Source: Marinilactibacillus sp042660675 (lineage in GTDB: Bacteria; Bacillota; Bacilli; Lactobacillales; Carnobacteriaceae_A). Taken from it: a stretch of DNA of 64,000 nucleotides. The stretch lies in contig NZ_JBHSUL010000031.1 in assembly GCF_042660675.1 (NCBI RefSeq), forward strand, positions 62,001 to 126,000, read 5' to 3'. The position numbers were made by a program, and so were the translations under genes. This document shows, piece by piece, positions 1 to 9,677 of this stretch. The notes below the pieces were generated by a model that made no database searches, was not told the origin of the DNA, and worked only from the letters and a program-made list of their open reading frames with translations. How positions within the stretch are numbered: the stretch's first letter is position 1; each line of letters begins with the position of its first letter.

Positions 1-117
1 GGTTTTGGTTACGCTTATGTCTTTGCTAAAAGAACTCAATTATCGTTAAAAGATGTACTCATTATCAAAACAGAAGACATAACTGAAATCAAAAAAGCCT
101 TAAAACTTAAAAAGTAG
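1..117 (+). CDS. C-terminal fragment of an unidentified protein
   Basis: The reading frame is open from the left edge to TAG at 115-117 and gives 38 residues, beginning GFGYAYVFAKR and ending in a lysine-rich tail (KKALKLKK). The true start lies outside the window. A hydrophobic start followed by a basic tail would fit the end of a membrane or surface-glycan protein, but no family can be named from so little. A terminator follows about 115 bases later, so this is probably the last gene of an upstream unit. Confidence 0.45.
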   Translation, partial: GFGYAYVFAKRTQLSLKDVLIIKTEDITEIKKALKLKK

Positions 118-231
118 CTATCTAAGACTGTTAAAAAAAGAACTAGTTATGATTTGTAATTGTCTGATAATTGAATAATAGATTTCTTTTAAAAATATTT
201 TGCGATAACTTTATTTTGAATATATTTTATG

Positions 232-258
232 AAACCACTAATTTGATAGTGGTTTTTT
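232..258 (+). terminator. Rho-independent terminator
   Basis: The arms AAACCACTA (232-240) and TAGTGGTTT (247-255) pair perfectly around a 6-base loop and run into a T-rich tail. It ends the unit at the left edge and isolates the protease gene. Confidence 0.7.
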
Positions 259-296
259 ATTTTGTGAAATTAAAGAGAATAAAATTAGAAAAAATC

Positions 297-325
297 TTGA
301 CATTCTCATTTTACAACTCTAGACT
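297..325 (+). promoter_or_regulatory. Candidate sigma-A promoter of the subtilase gene
   Basis: A perfect TTGACA (297-302) is followed after 17 bases by TAGACT (320-325, 4 of 6 matches to TATAAT). It lies just after the terminator and about 80 bases before the TTG start at 403, implying a long leader. The call rests on consensus only. Confidence 0.4.
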
Positions 326-402
326 AGTAGGTATTATAACTATTTCAACTAACCGTATATTAATAGTTATAATAAAGAGTATCTATTATAGGGGGAAAAG
401 AT

Positions 403-3400
403 TTGAAGAAAAGTGTAAAACAAGTGACTCAGGCTTCATTGGCCTTGATGTTAGCTTTTCCAGCCAGTCTGTTTTCGGCAGGCGCTGTGCTGGCAGAAAC
501 GAACAATAATAGCGACGAGACACAATTGAGTAGTGGACCAGAAGCGTTAAAGACACTATCTGATTTGTATGACAGTAACGACCCGGATTTCTCAATTGAG
601 AATGACGAAGGTCCTGAGCCATATGAAGCAAATGAAAAGGTTCGTGTGATAGTAGAAGTTGAAGGAACTCCTGGACTTACATATGCGACAAGACAAGGAG
701 TCCAATATAGTGCACTTTCTGAAGAGACTAGAGAAGAGTTAGAATCAAATGCTATTCAAACTCAAGAATCTGTTCAGAATCGTATTGATAATGCAAATAT
801 CGAAGCAGAGTACTTAGAGAGCTTCACGACAGTCGTGAACGGATTTAGTGCCAACTTGAATTATGGTCAGCTGGAAAGAGTTGAAAATCTTCCCGGAGTG
901 ACCAGTGTAGAGATTGTCAAAGAATATGAAAGACCAGAAGTAGAAGAAGGTGACATGATCAATAGTGTTGATCAAGTCAGAGGACCAGATACTTGGGAAG
1001 ATTACAACGTCTTAGGGGAAAACATGGTAGTCGGTATAATCGATTCTGGGATTGATCCTTCACATAGAGATATGATTTTAAGTGAAGGTGTAGAATCTTC
1101 TCTTGATGAAAATTCACTAAATGGATTAGATCTACCGGGTAAATTCTTCACAGAAAAAGTCCCTTACGGATATAATTACTTTGATAAAACGGATGAAATT
1201 CTTGAAACAGGTAATACCAGTTCACAACACGGTATGCACGTAGCAGGAACAGTCGCTGCAAATGGGGATATCGAAAACGGAGGAATCAAAGGGGTTGCAC
1301 CAGAAGCGCAACTTCTAGCACTTAAAGTTTTCGGGAATGATCCTAGCTTAGCAACGACATACGGAGATATCTATGTTGCCGCAATGGATGACGCTGTTCA
1401 ATTAGGTGTAGATGTGCTGAACTTGAGTCTTGGTTCAGGAGCTGGATTCGTTAATCCAGAAAATCATGAACAAAAAGCTGTTCAGCGTATGAAAGAAAAT
1501 GGAGTGGTCGTTTCCATATCTGCAGGAAATTCTTCACACTTTGGTTCTGGTTCAATAGAAGGTGGTTTGAATGATACGAATCCACTGACTAAAAATCCAG
1601 ATATTGGAGTTGTAGGAACGCCTTCTGTTTCTGAAGCTTCTCTAAGTGTGGCATCAAGTGAAAATGACTTCAGTATAGCTGATGTAATGACTTGGCAAGC
1701 TGGAGAACTTGGTGGAACAGCACCTTACTTGGTAGCGGATAATGACCCTAAAGATATATTCGATGGGCCAGTCGAATTAACTTACGCTGGACACGGAACA
1801 CCAGCAGAACTAGAAGCAGCGAGTGTTGAAGGGAATGTAGCGGTCGTTTCTCGTGGTATGTTTACTGGCGGAGACGAGACTTATGCTGCCTTTACTGAGA
1901 AAGCTAAAGCTGCACAAGCAGCGGGAGCTATCGGTGTCATCGTTCACAATAACAATACTAGTGGTTTTGTAAGTATGCAGACTGAAGAAGCGATTACGAT
2001 TCCGTATTTATTCATGCTTCAAAAAGCAGGAGACGAAATCAAAGCAGCTTCGGAAGCAGGAGAAACAGTTACCGCAAACTTTACTGGAGAGACAACAAAT
2101 ATTCCAGCTCCAATTCAAGGCCAATTGTCTTCATTCAGTTCATGGGGGTTAGCTCCAAATCTTGATTTCAAACCTGAAATCACAGCTCCAGGAGGAAATA
2201 TCCTTTCTACTCAACAAGGAGATTCATACTCCTTAATGAATGGAACTTCTATGGCTTCTCCTCATGTTGCAGGTGGATCGGCTTTAGTGCTAGAAAGAGT
2301 TGATGAAGAACTAGGGTTAGAAGGTGAAGAAAGATCACACGTTGCCAAACAAATCTTGATGAATACTGCGGTTCCATTAACAGATAAAGGAACGGTCAAC
2401 GATGCATTTGGTTTAGGAAATTACTATTCTCCACGTGCGCAAGGTGCTGGTCAGATGGACCTTTATGCTGCTCTTTCTACACCGGCTTGGGTATCAAGCC
2501 CGGCAGATGACGATGAAGGTAAAGTAGCACTAAGAGATTTCCAAGACTTTACAGAATTCCAACTAGAAGTTGAAAATTACAGTGATGAAGAAGTCCTCTA
2601 TCTAGTAGAAACATCTGTGCAGACAGATCTTGCATTTGTGGATCAACTTGGTTTCACACCAGATTTAGTTGAAGCAGCTGGATTAGACAATGTAAAAGTG
2701 AATGCACCAGGTTACGTGACTGTTCCTGCGGGCGGAAAAACAACTGTGGATATTTCTTTAGATTTATCCGATGCTCAAGTTGAGTTCTTGAATGAATCAA
2801 CGGCACTTGAAATGCTTGATCCAACCGATGTATTTGAGAATGGTTACTTTGTAGAAGGTTTTGTAGAGTTTGTAGATCCTTTAGATAATCATCCTACTCT
2901 AAGTGTTCCTTACGCTGGATTTAATGGAGAATGGGATCAAGTACCTACAATTGATGCAATGCGTGGTTCTGAAGACACATTCTACAATCAGACTTCATTA
3001 GTATTTGAGGAGTATGTAGAACTTCTTCCTGGAATCGGGGTAACAGATTTATTCTATCTGCCTAGCTTAAATGTTCCAGCTTTAGGAGAAACAATGTTAT
3101 TCAGTGCTGAACGAATGGGTGATATACAACCAGTTCTTTCCTTACTGAGAAACGTTAAAGAAGCACAATTCAATATCCTTGATTCAGAAGGTAATGTTGT
3201 ACGTACATTAAGAAACGAAACAAACTTACGTAAAGACTATTTTGACAGAGGAAGAGCTAGTTCTAGTAATGTATTCAACCAAGCAGCATGGGATGGAACT
3301 GTTTCTGGAGAAATAGCAGAAGATGGCGAATATGCATATGAAGTTCGTACATTAGTTGACTACGAAGGTGCAGAGTGGCAGTCATATACTTTTGATTTCC

Positions 3401-5112
3401 ATATGGACAGTACTGCTCCTGAGTTAGAAGTTAAGTATGATGAGAGTGATAGAGTAGTCTCTTGGAATGCTCGAGATAATTACTCAGGTCTTTTTGGTAT
3501 TGAAGTACACGTAGATGGAGAGTTACTGGATACTTTCCCAGCTAATGGCTCGGTAGAACAAAACGAATCAGTTGAAATTCCAGAAAACGGCGAACAAGTA
3601 CAAGTCTTCGCGATCGATTATGCTGAGAACGTTGCTGAAGAAGTCGTAAACGTAGTCAATCAGCAAAAGCATGATGATATCGTTGTGAGTATTTCAGCGC
3701 CAGCTTTACTAGCAGGATTTACAACGCACGAAATTCCAGTTGCTGGTTCTGTTGAAACAAATGCTGAAATAACGAGTGTAACAGCTTATGGTCAAGAAAT
3801 GACTGTGAACTACAATGCTGGAACAAATCTTTATGTATATGAAGGCGTGGTTACAGTTCCAGAAGACGGTGTATATGACATCAACGTTGTTGCAACTTCT
3901 GGTGATGGAGAAGAAGCAGGCGGAAATCGTCAAGTAATTGTGGATACACAAGCACCTGTAATTGGACACAACGCTCCAAGTGTAAGTAGAGATAGTGAAG
4001 TGGAGGTTACCTTTAGCCTTTCCGATAACTTTGACGAACTACGTTTCTATATAGATGACAATGAAGTTTTTGTAAATGAGTTCGAGTCTCCTTACGAAAG
4101 AAGAGCATTCTCAACTGAAGTGACAAGAACACTTTCTCTAACGGAAGGAAATAATACTTTTGAAGTTAGAGCAGTCGATATTGCCGGAAATGAAACAACT
4201 GAAACAGTAGAAGTGACTTATAACCCTTCTTATGAATCACTTGCAAGAATTTCTGGAGAGAATCGTTTTGCTACATCTGTTTCTATCAGTCAGAATGGCT
4301 GGGACAATTCAGATACGGTATTAATTGCCAATGGTCTACAATTTGCAGATGCCTTAGCGGGTGTTCCATTAGCAGATCAATTAAATGCACCGATTTTATT
4401 ATCTAGAACAGATAAACTAGATGATGTTGTTAAAGAAGAAATCAGCCGCCTTGGTGCGACAAATGCAATCGTCTTAGGAGGACCAAACACAGTTTCTCCA
4501 GAAGTAGAAGCTGCACTTAGTGGATCCGGACTTACTGTAGAACGACTTGCAGGAGAAACAAGATTTGATACGGCGGTTCAAATCGCGAATAAACTGAATG
4601 AAGGCACACAGTCAAGTGTAGCTGTTCTTGCTAATGGGTTACAATTTGCAGATGCCTTATCAGTAGCGCCTTTTGCAGCAACTGAAGATATGCCAGTATA
4701 CTTGACTAGAGGTAAAGAGTTGGAAGCTGATATCGCTGAAGCGCTCAACAACTACGATAAAGTATATGTTATTGGTGGACCAAATGCTGTTTCAAGTGCT
4801 GCAGTAGATGCATTATCTACAAGTGTCACTCGACTAGCTGGAGAAACACGTTATTCTACAAACGTGAAAGTGTTTGAAGAATTTGATGTTGAATCTAATC
4901 GTCTATACGTAGCAACTGGAGCGGAATTTGCTGATGCATTGACAGGGTCAGTGTTAGCTGCTAAAAATGGTTCTGGTGTTGCGCTCGTTCGTAACGAACT
5001 GAAAGATGAGTTTGATACATTAATGACACGTCATCAGTTTTCTGAATTTACCTTATTTGGCGGATTGAATGCCGTAACGGATATTGTAGAAAATCAATTA
5101 GGAAACTACTAA
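403..5112 (+). CDS. Secreted subtilisin-family (S8) cell-envelope protease with C-terminal CWB2 anchor
   Basis: A 1569-residue surface endopeptidase of lactocepin-like design. The TTG start is supported by GGGGGA at 391-396. A signal peptide (about 1-31, ending AVLA) precedes the subtilase domain with Asp214 (IDSGID), His276 (HGMHVAG), oxyanion Asn376 (SAGNSS) and Ser616 (NGTSMASPHVAGG); all catalytic residues are present. A PA-type insert lies at roughly 460-570, an Fn3-like region follows from about 690, and then Ig-like stalk repeats. Three CWB2 repeats (R-I/L-S/A-G-x-x-R-F/Y) fill about 1280-1569. There is no LPXTG motif or C-terminal membrane helix, so CWB2 is the likely anchor. It is monocistronic between two terminators. 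The substrate is unknown; peptide nutrition or processing of surface proteins are both possible. Confidence 0.93.
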   Translation: MKKSVKQVTQASLALMLAFPASLFSAGAVLAETNNNSDETQLSSGPEALKTLSDLYDSNDPDFSIENDEGPEPYEANEKVRVIVEVEGTPGLTYATRQGVQYSALSEETREELESNAIQTQESVQNRIDNANIEAEYLESFTTVVNGFSANLNYGQLERVENLPGVTSVEIVKEYERPEVEEGDMINSVDQVRGPDTWEDYNVLGENMVVGIIDSGIDPSHRDMILSEGVESSLDENSLNGLDLPGKFFTEKVPYGYNYFDKTDEILETGNTSSQHGMHVAGTVAANGDIENGGIKGVAPEAQLLALKVFGNDPSLATTYGDIYVAAMDDAVQLGVDVLNLSLGSGAGFVNPENHEQKAVQRMKENGVVVSISAGNSSHFGSGSIEGGLNDTNPLTKNPDIGVVGTPSVSEASLSVASSENDFSIADVMTWQAGELGGTAPYLVADNDPKDIFDGPVELTYAGHGTPAELEAASVEGNVAVVSRGMFTGGDETYAAFTEKAKAAQAAGAIGVIVHNNNTSGFVSMQTEEAITIPYLFMLQKAGDEIKAASEAGETVTANFTGETTNIPAPIQGQLSSFSSWGLAPNLDFKPEITAPGGNILSTQQGDSYSLMNGTSMASPHVAGGSALVLERVDEELGLEGEERSHVAKQILMNTAVPLTDKGTVNDAFGLGNYYSPRAQGAGQMDLYAALSTPAWVSSPADDDEGKVALRDFQDFTEFQLEVENYSDEEVLYLVETSVQTDLAFVDQLGFTPDLVEAAGLDNVKVNAPGYVTVPAGGKTTVDISLDLSDAQVEFLNESTALEMLDPTDVFENGYFVEGFVEFVDPLDNHPTLSVPYAGFNGEWDQVPTIDAMRGSEDTFYNQTSLVFEEYVELLPGIGVTDLFYLPSLNVPALGETMLFSAERMGDIQPVLSLLRNVKEAQFNILDSEGNVVRTLRNETNLRKDYFDRGRASSSNVFNQAAWDGTVSGEIAEDGEYAYEVRTLVDYEGAEWQSYTFDFHMDSTAPELEVKYDESDRVVSWNARDNYSGLFGIEVHVDGELLDTFPANGSVEQNESVEIPENGEQVQVFAIDYAENVAEEVVNVVNQQKHDDIVVSISAPALLAGFTTHEIPVAGSVETNAEITSVTAYGQEMTVNYNAGTNLYVYEGVVTVPEDGVYDINVVATSGDGEEAGGNRQVIVDTQAPVIGHNAPSVSRDSEVEVTFSLSDNFDELRFYIDDNEVFVNEFESPYERRAFSTEVTRTLSLTEGNNTFEVRAVDIAGNETTETVEVTYNPSYESLARISGENRFATSVSISQNGWDNSDTVLIANGLQFADALAGVPLADQLNAPILLSRTDKLDDVVKEEISRLGATNAIVLGGPNTVSPEVEAALSGSGLTVERLAGETRFDTAVQIANKLNEGTQSSVAVLANGLQFADALSVAPFAATEDMPVYLTRGKELEADIAEALNNYDKVYVIGGPNAVSSAAVDALSTSVTRLAGETRYSTNVKVFEEFDVESNRLYVATGAEFADALTGSVLAAKNGSGVALVRNELKDEFDTLMTRHQFSEFTLFGGLNAVTDIVENQLGNY

Positions 5113-5133
5113 TCAACAGAAGTATCGAATACG

Positions 5134-5170
5134 AAAAAGTAGTATCTCAATTATGAGGTACTACTTTTTT
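5134..5170 (+). terminator. Rho-independent terminator after the subtilase gene
   Basis: A long stem (AAAAAGTAGTATCTCA at 5134-5149 against TGAGGTACTACTTTTTT at 5154-5170, one G:T pair) with a 4-base loop ends in a T run 20 bases after the stop codon. Confidence 0.85.
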
Positions 5171-5276
5171 GCTTATTAGAATAAATATAAACCCTTTACT
5201 TTTAAAGTAAACGGAACAATAACGTACATTAACACGAACTTTACAGAAATTATATGTATTTATTACAAACAATCTA

Positions 5277-5305
5277 TTGTTTCTTTAGTTAGGTCATGCT
5301 ACGAT
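5277..5305 (+). promoter_or_regulatory. Candidate promoter of the phosphoesterase gene
   Basis: TTGTTT (5277-5282), a 17-base spacer and TACGAT (5300-5305) preceded by TGC, i.e. an extended -10 arrangement. The leader would be about 45 bases. The match is imperfect. Confidence 0.35.
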
Positions 5306-5355
5306 TAATTGGCATTAAGCGTTACATAAAACAGACAATGGAAAGGAATTGACTC

Positions 5356-7779
5356 ATGTTTAAAAATGGGAAAAAATTACTTACAACAATGGCTTTAACT
5401 ACAACTATTGTAGGTGTAAGTGTACTTAACGAAACTGAGACAGTAAATGCTCAGACAACAACTGCAGCAACTAAGTATTCTCCAGTTTCAAGAATTCAAG
5501 GACAAACACGATTTCATACAGCTTCAAAAATCAGTCAAAAAGCTTTTTCATCTGCTGACACAGTTATCATCGCTGATTCTAGTGAGTTTGCGGATAGTTT
5601 AGCCGGCGTACCATTAGCTCACCAATTAGATGCACCGATTTTATTAGTTGATGGAAATAAACTAAGATCAACAACAGCTGCAGAAATGGGGAGATTAGGC
5701 GTTACAAACGCAATCATTCTTGGTGGCGAACAAGCAGTAAGTGAAAATGTTGAAAAAGATATTAACTCACTGAATATTTCTACAAGACGTATTGGTGGTG
5801 TAAACCGTTTTGAAACAGCAAAATTAATTGCTGATGAGTTAGCGCCATCTGAACAAGCAGTTGTTGTAGATGGTATGGAGTTTGCCGATGCTCTATCTGT
5901 AGCTTCTTTTGCTGCACAAGAAGGTATGCCGATTTTCCTAACCAGAACGGAAACATTGTCTAATGCTGAAGACCTTGAAAAATATGCAAACACACTCATT
6001 ATTGGTGGAGAACAAGCTGTTTCTAAAGAAGTTGAATCAGAATTGAATAATCCAACTCGACTTGAAGGTGCAACAAGATATGATACAAATATCGAAGTTC
6101 TTGAACACTTTGGAGTAGATAGCAAAGAATTATTTGTTTCTACAGGAGCGAATTTTGCGGATGCATTAACAGGTTCAGTACTTGTCGCAAACAACGAATC
6201 AGGACTCGGACTAGTTAGACCGAACACAAGTGAAAACTTAACAGATTATATCACTGAAAATAAATTTACTTCACTGTCTATTCTAGGTGGCGAAAGTGCT
6301 GTCTCCTCTGAAATTGAAAATCAGTTAAACGATTTATTTGAAGTCGAAACAGCTTCTATTCTTCATACAAACGATATCCACGGTCGTATGGCTGTAGGAG
6401 ATGGTGGCAATGATGATGTAAAAGGTCTTGAATTCGTTCACGGTGTCTTTGATCACTATGAAAGCATCAGAGATCAAGTACTGATTATGGATGCTGGAGA
6501 CACATTCCACGGAACAAATAATGTGAACCTATCAGAAGGCGAAACAATGATTCAAGCAATGAACGACATGGGATACCAAGTTATGGCTCCAGGAAATCAT
6601 GAATTCAACTACGGAATTGACCGTCTGCTTGAAATTCAAGACCAACTAGATTTCCCAATTGTAGCTGCAAACTTAGAGTATGCAGAAACTGGTGAGAATG
6701 TATTCCCTTCATATTTCGCAACTGAAATTTTAGGACATGATGTAGCGGTAATTGGTCTAGCATCTGCTGGAACACCAACTTCTACACACCCAAATAACGT
6801 AGAAGGTCTTGTCTTCACTGATGAAGTTGAAGCAACTCAAGCAGAAGTGGATAAACTATCTGAAGACTTCGAAAATATTGTTGTTCTTTCGCACTCAGGA
6901 TATTCTATCGATCAACAAATTGCTGAAAATGTTGAAGGCGTTGACTTGATTATTGGTGGACACAGCCACAACAAGATCGACAATCCAACTTTCCACCCAG
7001 GAACAGAAACAGTTATTGCACAAGCTTGGGAACACACAAAAGCAGTAGGCGTAGTTGACTTTACTTTTGTAAATGGTGAATTATTAGATTTACAAGGACA
7101 TCTACATGATACAACAGATGGTATTGAGCCAAATCTAGAAACAAGAGAATATGTATCAGGTGTTGTTGCAGATGTTGAAGATCAAATGAGTGAAGTTATT
7201 GGTTCTATTGATACAAAACTTGAAGGTGCTCGTGAAAACGTCAGAGTTCAAGAAACAAACCTAGGAAATTTGGTCGCAGATTCAATGCGTCAACGTGTTG
7301 ATGCAGAAATTGGCATTATGAATGGTGGCGGTATTCGTGAGAGTATTCTTCCAGGAGAAGTGACTCGTGGAGATGTTTTGACAGTATTACCGTTTATCAA
7401 TATTGCTCAATCTGTAGATGTTCCAGGAAGAAACTTACTAGAAGCTCTTGAATATTCTTACCGTGTATTACCAGCTCAAAATGGTGGATTCTTACATCTT
7501 TCTGGTGTAGAAGTCGTTGTAGATATTAATGAAGAACCAGGAAATAGAGTTCAAAGTGTTAGGGTCAATGGAGAACCACTTGACTTAGACCGCGTGTATT
7601 CTGTCGGAATGAATGACTTTACAGCAGCTGGTGGAGATGGATACTCAATGTTTGAAGGACTAGAAGTAACGTTAAATACTGGTGAATTGATGAGTGATCT
7701 ATTAATGGACTGGATTGCTTCAGAAAAAGAAATACCAGAAGTAGAAGGTCGTATTACAATTATTCCTCAACAACCCTAA
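5356..7779 (+). CDS. Secreted 5'-nucleotidase/UshA-family metallophosphoesterase with N-terminal CWB2 module
   Basis: An 807-residue surface phosphoesterase, probably releasing phosphate from nucleotides outside the cell. Signal peptide about 1-32 (ending TVNA). Three CWB2 repeats at about 46-330 come before the enzyme, the reverse of the protease at 403. The metallophosphatase domain starts at about 334 and keeps the metal ligands: Asp340/His342 (TNDIHGR), DAGD at 379-382, Asn414/His415 (GNHEF), His513 (LSHSG) and His536/His538 (GGHSHN). The 5'-nucleotidase C-terminal substrate domain follows, with NGGGIR from 656. GGAAAGG at 5340-5346 supports the ATG. It is flanked by terminators and so monocistronic. 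The exact substrate (AMP, UDP-sugar, cyclic nucleotide) cannot be read from sequence. Confidence 0.93.
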   Translation: MFKNGKKLLTTMALTTTIVGVSVLNETETVNAQTTTAATKYSPVSRIQGQTRFHTASKISQKAFSSADTVIIADSSEFADSLAGVPLAHQLDAPILLVDGNKLRSTTAAEMGRLGVTNAIILGGEQAVSENVEKDINSLNISTRRIGGVNRFETAKLIADELAPSEQAVVVDGMEFADALSVASFAAQEGMPIFLTRTETLSNAEDLEKYANTLIIGGEQAVSKEVESELNNPTRLEGATRYDTNIEVLEHFGVDSKELFVSTGANFADALTGSVLVANNESGLGLVRPNTSENLTDYITENKFTSLSILGGESAVSSEIENQLNDLFEVETASILHTNDIHGRMAVGDGGNDDVKGLEFVHGVFDHYESIRDQVLIMDAGDTFHGTNNVNLSEGETMIQAMNDMGYQVMAPGNHEFNYGIDRLLEIQDQLDFPIVAANLEYAETGENVFPSYFATEILGHDVAVIGLASAGTPTSTHPNNVEGLVFTDEVEATQAEVDKLSEDFENIVVLSHSGYSIDQQIAENVEGVDLIIGGHSHNKIDNPTFHPGTETVIAQAWEHTKAVGVVDFTFVNGELLDLQGHLHDTTDGIEPNLETREYVSGVVADVEDQMSEVIGSIDTKLEGARENVRVQETNLGNLVADSMRQRVDAEIGIMNGGGIRESILPGEVTRGDVLTVLPFINIAQSVDVPGRNLLEALEYSYRVLPAQNGGFLHLSGVEVVVDINEEPGNRVQSVRVNGEPLDLDRVYSVGMNDFTAAGGDGYSMFEGLEVTLNTGELMSDLLMDWIASEKEIPEVEGRITIIPQQP

Positions 7780-7792
7780 TTACGATACAAAG

Positions 7793-7837
7793 GCGCTCCG
7801 TAAACAATCACAATGATTGTTTACGGGCGTTTTTTTT
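7793..7837 (+). terminator. Rho-independent terminator after the phosphoesterase gene
   Basis: A GC-capped hairpin with arms around CCGTAAACAATCA and TGATTGTTTACGG and a CAA loop, followed by eight T residues, 14 bases after the stop codon. Confidence 0.9.
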
Positions 7838-8039
7838 AGATCGTAAAAGAGAATAAGAAGTATTTTTAAATTTTTTGATCTGCGTTATTCTTTTACGTTG
7901 GAAAAAACTTTCTTAAATATAAAGATGTTAATATATGTCATCTGAAAATAGTTTTATGTATGATATAAGTATAACTAGGTAAGGAAGCCTTGGCATTGTT
8001 AAAGGATTGACTACTTAAAAAAAGAGAGGACTAGATCAG

Positions 8040-9416
8040 ATGAACAAATCGGTACCGAGAGTATTGAAAGGCTTAGGTATATTAGTAGTATTTTTTCTAT
8101 TTTTAACTAGCAGTATCAAAGTAGAAGCCGCTTCAGAAAGAGTATCCAGGATTTCTGGAGAAAGACGTTTTGAAACGGCAGTTAGTATTTCAAATAGTGG
8201 ATGGAGTCAGGCAAATACTGTTATGATTACGGACTCTCATAATTTTGCAGATGCACTCGCAGGTGTTCCTCTGGCTCATCAACTTGATGCACCGATCTTA
8301 TTAGCTAGAGGAAATCAGTTAGAACCGGTAGTTAGAGCAGAAATAGGTCGATTAAATGCTAGTAGAGTCATTATATTAGGTGGTAGATCTGCAGTTTCTG
8401 AAGAAATTGAAAGAGAATTAACGGCTCTTGGATTGGTAACCGAGCGTTTAGAAGGAGAAACGCGTTTTGACACTGCTCAAGTGATCGCAAGAGAACTTGT
8501 TGCACTGACAAATTCCACAGAAGCGGCTATTGTGAATGGCTATGATTTTGCTGATGCTATGTCAGTCGCATCTTTTGCAGCTATGCAAGGTATGCCGGTC
8601 TATCTTTCAAGAGGTAATGAATTACCAGCTGGAGTGTCTTTCAATAGCTACCAGAGAACGTACATTATCGGTGGAGAAGAAGCGATTACTAATAACGTAG
8701 TGAGCCAATTAAATAATCCAACTAGACTAGCTGGTCCAACGCGCTATGAAACAAACCAAAGTGTTATTGATTATTTCAATATAAATTCAGATCATATTTA
8801 CGTTGCTACTGGGAGACAATTTCCAGATTCACTAACGGGATCTGTATTAGCAGCAAAAGAGGGAAGTCCAATTGTGTTAACAAATCAAAACGAACCTACT
8901 CGTATCAGAAGTTATATTTCAGTTTCACCATGGTCTAGATTCACATTATTTGGAGGAGAAGCTGTTGTAAATAGAGAAACACACGATGTAATGCTGGATC
9001 AAGCTGTTGTATCGGAAATGGAAGATCATATATTCATGCGTACGAACGAATTAAGACGAACAAACAGCTTAAGCTCATTAGAACAACAACCTTTATTACG
9101 AAAAGGGGCTCGTATTCGTTCTAGAGAACTAATAGAACAATTTTCTCATACAAGACCTGATGGACTTAGTTTTGGAACCATCTTTGAAGATATTAACTAT
9201 TCAACTAATGGAGCTGGAGAAAATATAGCTTATATCAGTGTGCCTTCGATTAATTTAGAAAATCAAAGCTTAGAGTATGCTCAAAATATTTATGACCTTT
9301 GGAGAGAAAGCCCAGGTCATTACGAAAATATGATTAGACCATCGTATAACTTTCTCGGAGTTGGACTATATATTGATCGAAATAGGGTCAACGGAACTCA
9401 ACTATTATCCAATTAA
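8040..9416 (+). CDS. Secreted CWB2 protein with C-terminal CAP/SCP domain
   Basis: A 458-residue exported protein. Signal peptide about 1-30 (ending KVEA), three CWB2 repeats about 37-322, and a CAP-superfamily domain about 330-458. The CAP signature is visible: FSHTRPDG, GENIAY, a WRESPGHYENM-type helix and a terminal VGLYIDRN...GTQL strand, ending abruptly at TQLLSN as CAP domains often do. Bacterial CAP proteins are secreted and mostly of unknown biochemical role. AGAGAGGA at 8022-8030 supports the ATG. It shares its architecture with the more distant protein at 56454. A terminator follows, so it is probably transcribed alone. Confidence 0.9.
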   Translation: MNKSVPRVLKGLGILVVFFLFLTSSIKVEAASERVSRISGERRFETAVSISNSGWSQANTVMITDSHNFADALAGVPLAHQLDAPILLARGNQLEPVVRAEIGRLNASRVIILGGRSAVSEEIERELTALGLVTERLEGETRFDTAQVIARELVALTNSTEAAIVNGYDFADAMSVASFAAMQGMPVYLSRGNELPAGVSFNSYQRTYIIGGEEAITNNVVSQLNNPTRLAGPTRYETNQSVIDYFNINSDHIYVATGRQFPDSLTGSVLAAKEGSPIVLTNQNEPTRIRSYISVSPWSRFTLFGGEAVVNRETHDVMLDQAVVSEMEDHIFMRTNELRRTNSLSSLEQQPLLRKGARIRSRELIEQFSHTRPDGLSFGTIFEDINYSTNGAGENIAYISVPSINLENQSLEYAQNIYDLWRESPGHYENMIRPSYNFLGVGLYIDRNRVNGTQLLSN

Positions 9417-9490
9417 CCGGTTATAAGAGTTATGGGATTATGTGCTAATATGATTGAGGATCCACAATTGGATACAAAATATAAAATTTT

Positions 9491-9532
9491 TCCCTAAAGA
9501 TTAGATTAAATAGCAGTCTTTAGGGATTTTTT
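9491..9532 (+). terminator. Rho-independent terminator
   Basis: TCCCTAAAGA (9491-9500) pairs with TCTTTAGGGA (9517-9526) and is followed by a T6 tail. It separates the CWB2 cluster from glycan locus 1. Confidence 0.85.
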
Positions 9533-9593
9533 ATGCTTTTAGTAGAGTATGATTAGAATTTCTCCTTAAAACCCAATACATTGGACAACTGTC

Positions 9594-9622
9594 TTTTTTG
9601 ACTGGAGGTTTTGTTGTATAAT
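9594..9622 (+). promoter_or_regulatory. Candidate promoter of glycan locus 1
   Basis: A perfect TATAAT at 9617-9622 lies about 55 bases before the first glycosyltransferase and just after a terminator. The -35 is poor (TTTTTT at 9594-9599 with 17-base spacing; TTGACT at 9598-9603 is too close). A weak -35 may mean activator dependence. Confidence 0.4.
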
Positions 9623-9677
9623 AAACTCTATTGAGAACAACAATACATATTATGATAGATAGAAAGAGGATAATGGT

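Noticed and set aside
171..509. 112-codon plus-strand frame overlapping the protease start
   Set aside because: It covers the terminator at 232-258 and the promoter region and then runs out of frame through the protease signal peptide; no ribosome site or recognisable protein.
4240..5112. Repeated DNA motifs such as TTTGC(A/G)GATGC recurring across the window
   Set aside because: These are codons of the CWB2 NFADA motif within coding repeats of eight proteins, not CRISPR repeats, insertion sequences or uptake signals; spacing follows the protein domain.
5619..6227. 202-codon minus-strand open frame
   Set aside because: It is antisense to the CWB2 repeats of the phosphoesterase, whose reading frame has clear family motifs; the mirror frame is serine-rich nonsense without a ribosome site. 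Similar antisense frames at 38466-38921, 36124-36432 and 55148-55351 were rejected for the same reason.
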